Shown one piece after another: positions 9,953-18,532 of a stretch of 64,000 nt of DNA. The stretch is taken from NCBI GenBank assembly GCA_023443045.1, contig JAEZWK010000022.1, positions 1 to 64,000 on the forward strand. The letters run 5' to 3'. The notes under the pieces were generated by a model. That model was not told the DNA's origin. It saw only the letters and a program-made list of their open reading frames with translations, and searched no databases. The first letter of the stretch is position 1. Each line of letters starts with the position of its first letter. A program made the position numbers and the translations under genes. The stretch is from Bacillota bacterium (lineage in GTDB: Bacteria > Bacillota_A > Clostridia > Tissierellales > Peptoniphilaceae).

Positions 9953-10355
9953 ATTTAAATCCTTCCGGTAATAATGTTTTAATATCTGTCATAAGAATCT
10001 CATCTTCAGAATTAACTACTAAAACTATAGCTTCGTCATTAATTTCATAAATGGTTTGTCTACATACTCCACATGGAAATGTATTTGGTTTATCACCGCA
10101 AATACAAATTACATCAAATTTATTTTTTCCATTTGCAATCATTGTAGATATCGCATTTCTTTCTGCACATATAGAAGGTGCCAATGTAGAAAATTCAACA
10201 TTACATCCACTAATGATTTCTCCATTTTCTAAAAGTATACTAGCACCTACAGAAAAATGTGTAATATTTGTCCTTGCCATTTTTTTTACATTAATGGCTT
10301 CTTTTACTAATGATTTATATTTATCATCTAATTGAGAAAATTTTAACTTTTTCAT
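9945..10355 (-). CDS. cdd: Cytidine deaminase
   Basis: 136 aa homotetrameric zinc enzyme that deaminates cytidine or deoxycytidine to uridine or deoxyuridine in pyrimidine salvage. The zinc and proton-shuttle motif CAERNAI and the second motif PCGVCRQ are intact, and the N-terminal substrate-binding region FSVGASILLENGEIISGCN(V)E is clear. Placement between dgkA and era is the standard Firmicutes order. Confidence 0.95.
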   Translation of the reverse strand: MKKLKFSQLDDKYKSLVKEAINVKKMARTNITHFSVGASILLENGEIISGCNVEFSTLAPSICAERNAISTMIANGKNKFDVICICGDKPNTFPCGVCRQTIYEINDEAIVLVVNSEDEILMTDIKTLLPEGFKYE

Positions 10356-10358
10356 ACC

Positions 10359-11063
10359 CTATCCAAAAAACAAAAATATAATTATACCAATTAACATTCC
10401 CAATAACGCTCCAATTATTGTATCAATTGGTTTATGAATTTTACCTTCTACTCTTGATTCAGCAACTAATATAGCCAATAAATAACTAAGTGTAATTACT
10501 AATAAATTTTTTGAATTAAAACCAATTATAGTTGCCAGCAAAAATGATATAGCAGAATGTCCACTTATTGTTCCACCTTGAAAATAAGTTCCTCTATGTT
10601 TAGAATATTTACTTTTAATAGCAATTATTAATAAAATGGTCAATCCAATAGCTATAAAAGAAAGGTGTTCAGGATTTTTATGTATTTTACCAAGGAAAAA
10701 TCCTCCAAGTGGAACTAATCTATCATAAAACAATAAATAACCAACTACAACAGCATAAAAAGCCGATAATAAAACTGCTCCCGCAGCTACATCTTTTGCC
10801 GCTCTTATCATAGGATGATATTCGTTGTAGCTAACATCAATTATATATTCAAGAGCAGTATTTACCATTTCAGCAAATAATACAAACATAATAGCACTCA
10901 AAAGCACAATAAATTCTATTTTAGAAAATTCAAAGAATAAACCTGCTAAAAGAACAAATCCTGACACAGCAAAATGTATTTTCATATTTCTTTCACTTTT
11001 AAAACACAGAACCAAACCATTAGCAGCATAATTAAAACTTTTTAAAAATTTATTTTTTTTCAC
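10359..11063 (-). CDS. DgkA-type lipid kinase fused to a PAP2 phosphatase
   Basis: 234 aa polytopic membrane protein with two domains. Residues about 1-120 are a DgkA-type (undecaprenol/diacylglycerol) kinase, with LCFKSERNMKIH, the catalytic EMVNTALEYIID and AKDVAAGAVLL. Residues about 125-234 are a PAP2 acid phosphatase with SGHSAISF and ESRVEGKIHKPIDTIIGALLG. The two activities could phosphorylate and dephosphorylate a polyprenyl lipid carrier. It starts with GTG, sharing GTGA with the ybeY stop. The same fusion order occurs in other low-GC Gram-positives, to my knowledge, so it is unlikely to be an artefact. Confidence 0.88.
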   Translation of the reverse strand: MKKNKFLKSFNYAANGLVLCFKSERNMKIHFAVSGFVLLAGLFFEFSKIEFIVLLSAIMFVLFAEMVNTALEYIIDVSYNEYHPMIRAAKDVAAGAVLLSAFYAVVVGYLLFYDRLVPLGGFFLGKIHKNPEHLSFIAIGLTILLIIAIKSKYSKHRGTYFQGGTISGHSAISFLLATIIGFNSKNLLVITLSYLLAILVAESRVEGKIHKPIDTIIGALLGMLIGIIIFLFFG

Positions 11064-11518
11064 TTTTTTATACCACTCAAAATTTTTTCTTCATTAATAC
11101 GCATAATATTTTTATCCCAATCATTCATATGGTCATATCCCACCAAATGCAACAAAGAATGAGTTAATAGATAAGAAAATTCTCTTATAAAACCTGTTTT
11201 ATACATTCTAGACTGAGCTTTAATTTTATCTATATTAATAATAACATCACCAAGCATATAATCATCAATAGGAAAACTTAGAACATCTGTTGTTTTATCT
11301 TTATTTCTGTACTCATTATTTAATGATTTTATTTCATCGCTTCCAACTAAGGATATGCTAATTTCAACTGGGTGATTAATATTTTGATTCTTTATAAAAG
11401 ATTCAACTATTTTAATTGTAAATGAAATTAGATTATCATCAATATAATAATCATTAAAATCAAAAAAAACCGAGAAATTTCTATTGCTTATTATTTTTTT
11501 CTTTAAAATCCTTTTCAT
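11060..11518 (-). CDS. ybeY: Endoribonuclease YbeY (rRNA maturation factor)
   Basis: 152 aa. The single-metal histidine motif [11 protein letters not shown] (H3-type, near residues 120-130) identifies the UPF0054/YbeY family, and the [10 protein letters not shown] motif before it is also conserved. It takes part in 16S rRNA 3'-end processing and ribosome quality control. The start codon lies 38 bases inside the end of phoH; the usual phoH-ybeY-dgkA-cdd-era order is preserved. Confidence 0.94.
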   Translation of the reverse strand: MKRILKKKIISNRNFSVFFDFNDYYIDDNLISFTIKIVESFIKNQNINHPVEISISLVGSDEIKSLNNEYRNKDKTTDVLSFPIDDYMLGDVIINIDKIKAQSRMYKTGFIREFSYLLTHSLLHLVGYDHMNDWDKNIMRINEEKILSGIKK

Positions 11519-12440
11519 AAGCTTCTATAACCCTTCTAACTAAAGGATGTCTTACAACATCTATTTTATTTAAATCACAAAAACCAATACCATCTGTTTT
11601 AAATAGTATTTTTCTTGCATGCATAAGCCCAGAAGTTTGCTTTTTACTCAAATCAGTCTGAGTATTATCTCCGGTTATAATCATCTTCGAAGAAAATCCA
11701 AGTCTAGTAATAAACATTTTCATTTGTTCTACTGTCGTATTTTGAGCCTCATCTAAAACAATTACGCTTTTTTCCAAAGTCCTTCCGCGCATATATGCTA
11801 AAGGAGCAATTTCTATAATATTCTTTTCGATCAACTTTTGATATGATTCATATCCAAAAATTTCAAATAAAACATCATATATAGGCCTTAGATACGGATC
11901 TACCTTATCCTTCAAATCTCCAGGTAAAAAGCCCAAACTTTCACCAGCTTCTACTGCAGGACGAGTCAAAATAATCCTATCATACATTTTATTTTTAAGC
12001 ATTTGAGAGGCATATGCCACAGCAAGATATGTTTTCCCAGTTCCAGCAGGACCGATACCAAAAGTTATGTCATTATTTTTTATAAGATCAATATATTTTT
12101 TTTGTCCAATTGTTTTTGGATATATTGATTTTCCGTCAAAAGAATGCGCAACCACTTGTTCTTTTAGATTAAAAAGTTCATATTCTTTATGTTGCTTGCA
12201 AATATGAGCTATATATGCGATATCAATATCATAATTATGATCTTTTTCAAATTCAACAAGTTTGTGAACAGTTTCTAAAATTCTATAACTAAGCTCCTCA
12301 TTTTCTCCAGAAATTTTTATGCCATTTTCTACTATTTTAAATTCAGTTCCAAATTTATTTGTTAAATACTTTAAATTTACATCCAAATTTCCAGAAATCA
12401 TAGACACAATTCTATGATTCTCTAACGGCAATAAAGTCAT
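11481..12440 (-). CDS. phoH: PhoH-like ATPase
   Basis: 319 aa. Walker A is [13 protein letters not shown] near residue 137 and Walker B is [11 protein letters not shown] near 227, within the PhoH fold; [19 protein letters not shown] follows. The family is an RNA-associated ATPase, typically paired with ybeY. Length is normal. It overlaps the poly-Asn ORF upstream by four bases. Confidence 0.94.
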   Translation of the reverse strand: MTLLPLENHRIVSMISGNLDVNLKYLTNKFGTEFKIVENGIKISGENEELSYRILETVHKLVEFEKDHNYDIDIAYIAHICKQHKEYELFNLKEQVVAHSFDGKSIYPKTIGQKKYIDLIKNNDITFGIGPAGTGKTYLAVAYASQMLKNKMYDRIILTRPAVEAGESLGFLPGDLKDKVDPYLRPIYDVLFEIFGYESYQKLIEKNIIEIAPLAYMRGRTLEKSVIVLDEAQNTTVEQMKMFITRLGFSSKMIITGDNTQTDLSKKQTSGLMHARKILFKTDGIGFCDLNKIDVVRHPLVRRVIEAYEKDFKEKNNKQ

Positions 12441-12859
12441 ACGTCTAAATCTCCTCTAAGTGATACAGGCTTATCAATAATTTCCTTGAAGATAAAATAT
12501 TTGATTAAGTCTTCATTAACTATATCATTATTACTATTTGCTAAATTATAATTATGATCTTGGTTTTTATTATTATAATTAACATCAAAAATTTTAGATT
12601 GTTTTATACTATCACTATTTATAATAGAATTCTGTTTTTCTAATAAATGATTATTTTTTTTGTGTTTTCTAGTCTTTAGTAAATCTTTTTTGTTTTCTAA
12701 CGATGAGTTATTTCTTCTATCCAAATTTTTGTGATCATTATTAGTAATATTATTTGTTTTTTTGTGTAAATCTCTTTTCTTGTTTATTAATTTATTTTTT
12801 TTACTATTTTCATCAAATTCGGATAACCCATCTATAATAACTTTAATTAAATTTAACAT
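12437..12859 (-). CDS. Low-complexity Asn/Lys-rich protein of unknown function
   Basis: 140 aa with no recognised domain. A hydrophobic N-terminal segment ([12 protein letters not shown]) is followed by about 90 residues dominated by Asn, Lys, Asp and Ser that are almost certainly disordered. It ends in an ordered-looking tail, [20 protein letters not shown]. It sits between floA and phoH, a place that holds yqfC-yqfD in sporulating Bacilli; I see no resemblance to those proteins. The start lies three bases after floA and the end overlaps phoH by four bases, so it is very likely translated. Confidence 0.7.
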   Translation of the reverse strand: MLNLIKVIIDGLSEFDENSKKNKLINKKRDLHKKTNNITNNDHKNLDRRNNSSLENKKDLLKTRKHKKNNHLLEKQNSIINSDSIKQSKIFDVNYNNKNQDHNYNLANSNNDIVNEDLIKYFIFKEIIDKPVSLRGDLDV

Positions 12860-12861
12860 GG

Positions 12862-13836
12862 CTATTTATCATTTTGATTTTTAACAATATTATTTCTCAT
12901 ATTAGTATCAGAATTGATATTGTTTAATTTGTAGTGATCATAAACTCCTAGATTTCCATTTCTAAGTGCTTCAGCTAAAGCTAGTGGTACCTGAGCTTCA
13001 TTTTCAACAACAAGAGCTCTTTTTTCTTGTACTTCTGCTTTCATTTCTTGCTCTTTAGCTACAGCCATAGCTCTTCTTTCCTCAGCTTTAGCTTGTGCTA
13101 TTCTCATGTCCGCTTCAGCTTGATCAGTTTGTAATTGTGCACCAATATTTCTACCCACATCCACATCGGCAATATCTATAGATAAAATTTCAAATGCTGT
13201 ACCTGAATCTAGACCTTTTTCTAAAACAGTTTTTGAAATACTATCAGGATTTTCTAAAACATCTTTGTGTGAGCTACTTGAACCAACAGTGGTTACTATC
13301 CCTTCTCCAACACGAGCTATAATCGTTTCTTCTCCAGCTCCACCTACTAATCTATCAATATTAGCTCTAACAGTAACTCTAGCCTTTACTATAACTTCAA
13401 TACCATTTTTACTAACAGCAGCTATATTTGGAGTTTCAATAACCTTAGGATTAACACTAACTCTAACAGCCTCTAAAACATTTCTTCCAGCAAGATCTAT
13501 AGCCGCAGCTCTTTCAAATTCTAGATCGATATTAGCTCTTTGTGCAGCTATTAATGCATCAACTAAAGTATTTACATTCCCTCCAGCTAAATAGTGTGCT
13601 TCCAATTCATTCAATTTTAAGTTTAATCCTGCTTTTGTAGCTTTTATCATAGGATTAATAATCTGCCTAGGATTAACTCTTCTTAATTTCATACCGATTA
13701 AATTTCCAATACTTACTCTTAAACCTGAGAAAAATGCAGTTATCCATAGACGTACTGGTATAAGATTTAATAACACTAAAACAAAAATTACTATAATTAC
13801 ATATATAATATTAGCAGGGTTTACATACCTAAACAT
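12862..13836 (-). CDS. floA: Flotillin-like protein FloA
   Basis: 324 aa. One N-terminal membrane hairpin (about residues 8-35) is followed by the SPFH/FloA domain ([20 protein letters not shown], then [17 protein letters not shown]) and a C-terminal Ala/Glu-rich coiled region ([18 protein letters not shown]). It organises functional membrane microdomains. Length matches FloA/YqfA. The gene follows nfeD by a single base, and the nfeD-floA pairing is standard. Confidence 0.95.
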   Translation of the reverse strand: MFRYVNPANIIYVIIVIFVLVLLNLIPVRLWITAFFSGLRVSIGNLIGMKLRRVNPRQIINPMIKATKAGLNLKLNELEAHYLAGGNVNTLVDALIAAQRANIDLEFERAAAIDLAGRNVLEAVRVSVNPKVIETPNIAAVSKNGIEVIVKARVTVRANIDRLVGGAGEETIIARVGEGIVTTVGSSSSHKDVLENPDSISKTVLEKGLDSGTAFEILSIDIADVDVGRNIGAQLQTDQAEADMRIAQAKAEERRAMAVAKEQEMKAEVQEKRALVVENEAQVPLALAEALRNGNLGVYDHYKLNNINSDTNMRNNIVKNQNDK

Positions 13837-13837
13837 T

Positions 13838-14455
13838 TTATTTTCTCCTTACAATTATTTTTAATGATTCTTCTTTTATAACCTCTACCTCACAATTTTC
13901 TGGAATAAAGCCATCTCCGCTATACAGATCATATTTTTTTCCATCTATAACTCCATAACCAGCAGGCCTTAGAGGTGTGGTTGTTATACCTACTTTCCCA
14001 ATCAAATTCTGCTTTTTATTTGCTAAAAATCCATTTTCAGAAGATATTTTGTTAAATAAAACTAATTTTTTTAAACCTAAAAATGTATATCCTTTTTTCT
14101 TGTGGTACAAAATAGAGAGTATTGATACCAGGATAACCATAACAATTGTTAATAATGCGAGTAATTGATTGAAAGAAAGCTTATATACAGCATATAATAC
14201 GCAGGCAATTCCTGAAACTCCAAAAATTTGTAAGCCTGGTAATATAATTTCCATTACTATCAATATTAATCCGATAATGAATATAACTATGTTAATAAGG
14301 TATGATTGGTTGATATAAAAATTCATAATAGAATAAATTAAAAATATAATCAGACTGAACGTGAAATTCTTTTTAGAATTAATATAACAAGATCTTATAC
14401 CAAAAAATATGCCCATACATAAAAGCATACATAAAATTAAATTAGTTGCATACAA
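13838..14455 (-). CDS. NfeD-family membrane protein
   Basis: About 205 aa. Three or four hydrophobic segments fill the first 130 residues. The C-terminal soluble part has [20 protein letters not shown] and [11 protein letters not shown], typical of the small OB-fold domain of NfeD proteins that partner flotillins. The ORF is open from a GTG at 14464, but AGGGGGTG lies across that codon, so the TTG at 14455 (six-base spacer) is the more plausible start. It is the first gene of the 14 kb minus-strand run. Confidence 0.85.
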   Translation of the reverse strand: MYATNLILCMLLCMGIFFGIRSCYINSKKNFTFSLIIFLIYSIMNFYINQSYLINIVIFIIGLILIVMEIILPGLQIFGVSGIACVLYAVYKLSFNQLLALLTIVMVILVSILSILYHKKKGYTFLGLKKLVLFNKISSENGFLANKKQNLIGKVGITTTPLRPAGYGVIDGKKYDLYSGDGFIPENCEVEVIKEESLKIIVRRK

Positions 14456-14486
14456 ACAAAACACCCCCTAAATAATATTTTATTAA

Positions 14487-14516
14487 TTTATACCCAAATT
14501 TTTATCATTATCACAA
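14487..14516 (-). promoter_or_regulatory. Probable sigma-A promoter upstream of nfeD-floA
   Basis: On the minus strand, TTGTGA (14511-14516) and TATAAA (14487-14492) are separated by 18 bases. It is the only candidate between the yqeY terminator and nfeD and would drive the long downstream run. It directly abuts the T-tract of the yqeY terminator. Confidence 0.5.
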
Positions 14517-14556
14517 TAAAAAAGCAACATTAGATGTATCCGCCTAAATGTTGCTT
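14515..14556 (-). terminator. Intrinsic terminator of rpsU-yqeY
   Basis: Minus-strand hairpin AAGCAACATTTAG / CTAATGTTGCTT (arms 14544-14556 and 14522-14533, one bulge), loop about 10 bases, then a T-rich run. The yqeY stop codon TAG (14544-14546) is inside the 5' arm. Confidence 0.85.
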
Positions 14557-14993
14557 AAAATTTGCTTAACATGATCAGAAATCCTTTTTGGTTCACAAGT
14601 TGCTCCAGCTTTTTCTTTAGCAGAAGCTATAACTTTACCCATATCTTTTATACTGCTAGCTCCAGTTTCATTGATACATTCATGAATTAATTTTATCAAA
14701 TCATCATCTGAAATTTGTGCTGGTAAATAAGATTCTAATAATTTTAGTTCTTCTTTGGCAGCATTTAGCAGATCGTCTCTTCCTGAATTTTGTAGAGAAT
14801 CAATGGTATCTATTCTTTGTTTAATTTCTTTTTGAATTAGGGAAAGGATTACTTCATCATCAGCATCTACACGATTATTAACTTCATAGTATTTAATTCG
14901 TGATCTAACTAAGGTAACTGTATTTTTAGTGAGTGTGTCTTTATTTAGCATAGCTTGTTTCAAATCTTGTGCTAAACGATCTTTAATATTCAT
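14544..14993 (-). CDS. yqeY: GatB/YqeY domain protein
   Basis: 149 aa, the normal size for YqeY. Recognisable are KDTLTKNTVTLVRSRIKYYE at the N-terminus, ELKLLESYLPAQISDDDL in the middle and KDMGKVIASAKEKAGATCEP near the C-terminus, matching the domain shared with the tail of GatB. Its cellular role is not well established. It follows rpsU by 11 bases, the standard rpsU-yqeY pair. Confidence 0.93.
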   Translation of the reverse strand: MNIKDRLAQDLKQAMLNKDTLTKNTVTLVRSRIKYYEVNNRVDADDEVILSLIQKEIKQRIDTIDSLQNSGRDDLLNAAKEELKLLESYLPAQISDDDLIKLIHECINETGASSIKDMGKVIASAKEKAGATCEPKRISDHVKQILSNI

Positions 14994-15004
14994 AATATCC
15001 TCTA

Positions 15005-15187
15005 TTAAAAGCTTTTACGTTTTTTTCTACGAGCAGCTTCAGATTTTTTCTTTCTTTTTACACTTGGCTTTTCATAATGTTCTCTTTTACGATACTCGCC
15101 AAGTACACCCGAACGAGCACACTGTCTTTTAAATCTCTTAAGTGCACTATCAAGGGATTCATTTTCTCCAACTTTAATTTCTGACAT
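15005..15187 (-). CDS. rpsU: 30S ribosomal protein bS21
   Basis: 60 aa beginning [20 protein letters not shown] and ending in a Lys/Arg-rich tail (RRKKRKSF), typical of bS21. The ATG at 15187 is preceded by GGGAGGG at good spacing; an upstream ATG in frame (15205) would use the ribosome binding site as codons and is rejected. It has its own strong promoter (15228-15256). Confidence 0.96.
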   Translation of the reverse strand: MSEIKVGENESLDSALKRFKRQCARSGVLGEYRKREHYEKPSVKRKKKSEAARRKKRKSF

Positions 15188-15227
15188 TATTTTCCCTCCC
15201 CTCATACTAACATCAGTTACCTCTCTA

Positions 15228-15256
15228 ATTATAATATATTTATATTAATTTTTCAA
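15228..15256 (-). promoter_or_regulatory. Strong sigma-A promoter of rpsU-yqeY
   Basis: Minus strand TTGAAA (15251-15256), 17-base spacer, TATAAT (15228-15233), about 40 bases upstream of the rpsU start. Confidence 0.8.
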
Positions 15257-15273
15257 TAGATTATTATAAATTT

Positions 15274-15609
15274 CTAAAATTCCCACTTCAGTTTTCTTCC
15301 GCCTATTAGGTGAAAATGTAAATGTTTTACTGATTGTTGACCATCCTCGCCAATATTAGTTACAACTCTATATCCGTTTTCTAATCTCAATTGATTAGCA
15401 ATTTCTTTAATTTTTAACATAATATGAGAAATGATTTCCCCATCTTCTTTTTCAAGTTTGTCCAGACTCTCTATGTGTTTCTTGGGAATAACTAATACAT
15501 GTACTGGAGCTACTGGATTAATATCATAAAAAGCATAACATAAATCATCTTCGTATACCTTTTTTGAAGGGATTTCACCACTAATTATTTTGCAGAACAA
15601 ACAATCCAT
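15274..15609 (-). CDS. HIT-family nucleoside phosphoramidase (HinT-like)
   Basis: 111 aa. The histidine triad HLHFHLIG lies at the C-terminus, and the N-terminal CLFCKIISGEIPSKKVYEDD is the HinT signature, including a CxxC that can bind zinc. Likely activity is hydrolysis of purine nucleoside phosphoramidates and adenylated intermediates. The start overlaps the end of mtaB by 25 bases. Confidence 0.93.
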   Translation of the reverse strand: MDCLFCKIISGEIPSKKVYEDDLCYAFYDINPVAPVHVLVIPKKHIESLDKLEKEDGEIISHIMLKIKEIANQLRLENGYRVVTNIGEDGQQSVKHLHFHLIGGRKLKWEF

Positions 15610-16886
15610 TTTTCTTTATTACCTCCTATGTTTTTTATATTTACAATGGTATTTAATTTAATATCGGAATATTCTTCAGTTGACAATTGAGCTCTTATAT
15701 AGTTAGTTGTATAACCTATGAAATTTCCGTTCTTCCTTTCTTCAACTAACATTTTCAGTTCTACATTTTTATTTTTTTCAATAAATTTTTTTTCCAACTC
15801 ATCAGATATTGATCTGAGTATTTTTGCTCTTTCATTTTTTATTTGATTATCAATTTGTTCTCTTTTGGCCGCAGGAGTATTTCTTCGAGGGCTATAAGGA
15901 AATACATGCACTTTAGAAAAACCTATATCCTGTACATAATTAACCGTCTGATTAAACATTTCATCTGTTTCGCCTGGAAATCCAACAATAATATCTGTAG
16001 TTAATCCAATATTTTTAAAATTATCTTTTATAATCATTACTCTTTCTTTAAAAAATTCACTAGTATATCTTCTATTCATCGCCTTTAAAACAGGGTCAGA
16101 ACCTGATTGTAATGATAAATGAAAATGATCACAAAATCCTGGTAAGTCTTTAACTCTTTTTATAAAATTATCATTAATACTATGAATTTCTAAGCTGGAT
16201 AATCTAATCCTTACTTCAGGGTTAACACTTTGTACACTCTCTATGGCATCTATTAGTTTAATATTTTCTAAATCCTTACCATAACTTGCAACTTCAATAC
16301 CAGTAAGAACAATCTCTTTAACCCCGTTATCTACCAATCGCTTAGCTTCTTCTTTTATATCCTTTACGCTTCTGGATCTAACTCTTCCTCTAGCATATGG
16401 AATTATACAATAGGAACAAAAATGATCACATCCGTCTTGAATCTTTATAAAACCTCTAGTTTTTGTAGTTGTATAATCTATATGAATATTGTCGAAAACT
16501 TTGTATTTTGCAATATCTTCTACAGAAATTATTTTATTATTATCTGACAAATTTAGGTTGTTTATAATATCGCTTACAACTTCTATTTTGTTTTTATTTC
16601 CAACAATATAATTTACATAATCTTTTAATTTTAACTCTTCAGAAGCAACTTGTGAATAGCATCCCATTATTACAGAATAGTTTTCAGGATTAATTTTTCT
16701 ATTTCTTGTCAGAGCTTGCCTACTTTTTTTATCACTATCGTTAGTTACTGTACAAGAATTCAATACAAATATATCACACACTTCATCATCTACAATTTCA
16801 AATCCATAACTTTTCATAACTTGGGCTAGTGCTTCTGATTCAACATAATTAACTTTGCAGCCCAGCGTCTTTATATGAACCTTCAT
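15585..16886 (-). CDS. mtaB: tRNA t6A37 methylthiotransferase MtaB
   Basis: 433 aa radical-SAM methylthiotransferase. The UPF0004 domain begins KVHIKTLGCKVNYVESEA with further cysteines (LNSCTVTND; MGCYSQ) for the second 4Fe-4S cluster. The radical SAM motif is DHFCSYCIIPYARGRVRSR, and a C-terminal TRAM domain ends the protein. It makes ms2t6A37 in tRNAs reading ANN codons. It overlaps rsmE by four bases. Confidence 0.94.
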   Translation of the reverse strand: MKVHIKTLGCKVNYVESEALAQVMKSYGFEIVDDEVCDIFVLNSCTVTNDSDKKSRQALTRNRKINPENYSVIMGCYSQVASEELKLKDYVNYIVGNKNKIEVVSDIINNLNLSDNNKIISVEDIAKYKVFDNIHIDYTTTKTRGFIKIQDGCDHFCSYCIIPYARGRVRSRSVKDIKEEAKRLVDNGVKEIVLTGIEVASYGKDLENIKLIDAIESVQSVNPEVRIRLSSLEIHSINDNFIKRVKDLPGFCDHFHLSLQSGSDPVLKAMNRRYTSEFFKERVMIIKDNFKNIGLTTDIIVGFPGETDEMFNQTVNYVQDIGFSKVHVFPYSPRRNTPAAKREQIDNQIKNERAKILRSISDELEKKFIEKNKNVELKMLVEERKNGNFIGYTTNYIRAQLSTEEYSDIKLNTIVNIKNIGGNKEKWIVCSAK

Positions 16887-17575
16887 ATAATTAGCGCCTT
16901 TATTATATTAGATATGGCCAGTCCAGCCAATTCTGTTCTTAATACTCTATCGTGTAGCTTTATCATATTTATACCTTCTTTTTTTGCTTTTTCTTTTTCA
17001 TTGTCTGAAAACCCACCCTCAGGTCCGACCACAATAAATATTTCATCACACTTTTTAATGTCGTCAATATACCTTGAAATATTTTCTCCTAAAAAATCTA
17101 ACATAAATAATTTACTTTTATCATATCTTTTAAAAATATCATCAAAATCAATTGCTTCGTTAATAATTGGAATACTATAGGACTTTGATTGCATAGCAGC
17201 ATCTCTTATTATTTTGTATGATCTTTCCAAATTAATTTCCTTTTTTGAGTATTCCTTCATATATTCTGTGGTCATTGGCGTGAAGGAAACTATTCCAGAT
17301 TGTGTTGCATAATTAAATATAAAATCCCACTTTTTCTTTTCTACGCATCCTTGAATTAAATGTATCTTTGTTTGTTCTTCATTTATGATATGTGATTTAA
17401 TTTTTTCTAATTTTGCACATTTTTTATCTACACTAACTATTTTTGCTAATATTACCTCTTTACCAAATACTATTTCTATACAATCGCCAACACCATTTCT
17501 AAGACTTTTTATTATATGGTTATAGTCATCATCTCTTAATTCTAATTCATTTGATCGCAGAAAAACTCTATCCAA
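16883..17575 (-). CDS. rsmE: 16S rRNA m3U1498 methyltransferase RsmE
   Basis: 230 aa SPOUT-class methyltransferase. The C-terminal knot is clear: FIVVGPEGGFSDNEKE, then LHDRVLRTELAGLAI. The start is a TTG at 17575 with AGGAG seven bases upstream, inside the tail of prmA. The prmA-rsmE-mtaB order is standard in Firmicutes. Confidence 0.94.
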   Translation of the reverse strand: MDRVFLRSNELELRDDDYNHIIKSLRNGVGDCIEIVFGKEVILAKIVSVDKKCAKLEKIKSHIINEEQTKIHLIQGCVEKKKWDFIFNYATQSGIVSFTPMTTEYMKEYSKKEINLERSYKIIRDAAMQSKSYSIPIINEAIDFDDIFKRYDKSKLFMLDFLGENISRYIDDIKKCDEIFIVVGPEGGFSDNEKEKAKKEGINMIKLHDRVLRTELAGLAISNIIKALII

Positions 17576-18455
17576 GATATACTCCTTTTATAGCTACCCA
17601 ATCATTTTTTTCTAAAACAGATGTAATTTCTATATTATAATTCTTCATAGATTCTAATACATCATCTTCTTTTTCTTTAATTATCCCTGAAAAAATTACA
17701 TTTGCCCCTATATTTAAATGTTTTACAAAGTCCGCCATCATAGAAATTAATACCTCTGCAAATATATTGCTAACTAAATTATCATATTTACCAATATTAA
17801 AATCTCTAAAATCACCGTGAATCACTTCTATACCATCACATTTATTTAGATTTATATTCTCTTCAGCTGATTTCTTTGCGGCTAAATCAATTTCAAATGC
17901 TAGACATGTTTTATTATAAATTTTATTATATGCAATCGATAGTATACCACTTCCAGTACCTATATCTAAAATATTTCCATCATTCATACCTTCCATCATA
18001 AGCTCCAAACACATGCTAGTAGTTTCATGACTTCCAGTTCCAAATGCCATACCTGGATTTATTAATATATATGGATCTTTTTTTATTCCGTCATACCAAA
18101 CGGGATAAATATTCAATTTATCTGATATAGATATCGGTTTAAAATGTGATTTCCAGTCATTTAAATAATCTTTTTGCTCAATTGTAGATATATTTATAAT
18201 TCTATAATTATCATAATCGTGACGTACATTTTCTAATAAACTATTGACCTCTTCATCCTCAACATAAATTTTAAAGCATATGGTATCAGAAGAAACTTGT
18301 GGTATATCATTATAATCCCAATTTTTTTCATCATCATTTAATTTTGATTTAATATCAGTATCTAATATTTCCATTGATTCTACGCCATTTATTATCAATG
18401 CATTACTAAATAATTCTTCGTCCTTTGTATCAATAGAAAAATAAATCTCTTTCAT
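17568..18455 (-). CDS. prmA: Ribosomal protein L11 methyltransferase
   Basis: 295 aa. The SAM-binding block is ILDIGTGSGILSIAYNKI, preceded by NPGMAFGTGSHETTSMCLE, the PrmA signature. The N-terminal substrate-recognition domain is divergent and acidic. The ATG at 18455 (AAGGTGATAATT before it) is chosen over the in-frame GTG at 18464. First gene of prmA-rsmE-mtaB-hit. Confidence 0.92.
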   Translation of the reverse strand: MKEIYFSIDTKDEELFSNALIINGVESMEILDTDIKSKLNDDEKNWDYNDIPQVSSDTICFKIYVEDEEVNSLLENVRHDYDNYRIINISTIEQKDYLNDWKSHFKPISISDKLNIYPVWYDGIKKDPYILINPGMAFGTGSHETTSMCLELMMEGMNDGNILDIGTGSGILSIAYNKIYNKTCLAFEIDLAAKKSAEENINLNKCDGIEVIHGDFRDFNIGKYDNLVSNIFAEVLISMMADFVKHLNIGANVIFSGIIKEKEDDVLESMKNYNIEITSVLEKNDWVAIKGVYLG

Positions 18456-18471
18456 AATTATCACCTTCTAA

Positions 18472-18480
18472 ATTATACCA
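18472..18480 (-). promoter_or_regulatory. Extended -10 promoter of prmA
   Basis: Minus strand TGGTATAAT (TATAAT at 18472-18477), 17-22 bases before the prmA start. The -35 region is poor (TTTTAA), so this would depend on the TGn extension. Confidence 0.5.
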
Positions 18481-18494
18481 TAAATTTTTACTCA

Positions 18495-18532
18495 TTAAAA
18501 CAAAGAAGACTGCTTATTTAAACAATCTTCTT
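18495..18532 (-). terminator. Intrinsic terminator of dnaJ
   Basis: Minus-strand stem AAGAAGATTG / CAGTCTTCTT (18523-18532 with 18503-18512, one G-T pair), 10-base loop, followed by TGTTTTAAT. The dnaJ stop codon is in the loop. Confidence 0.7.
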
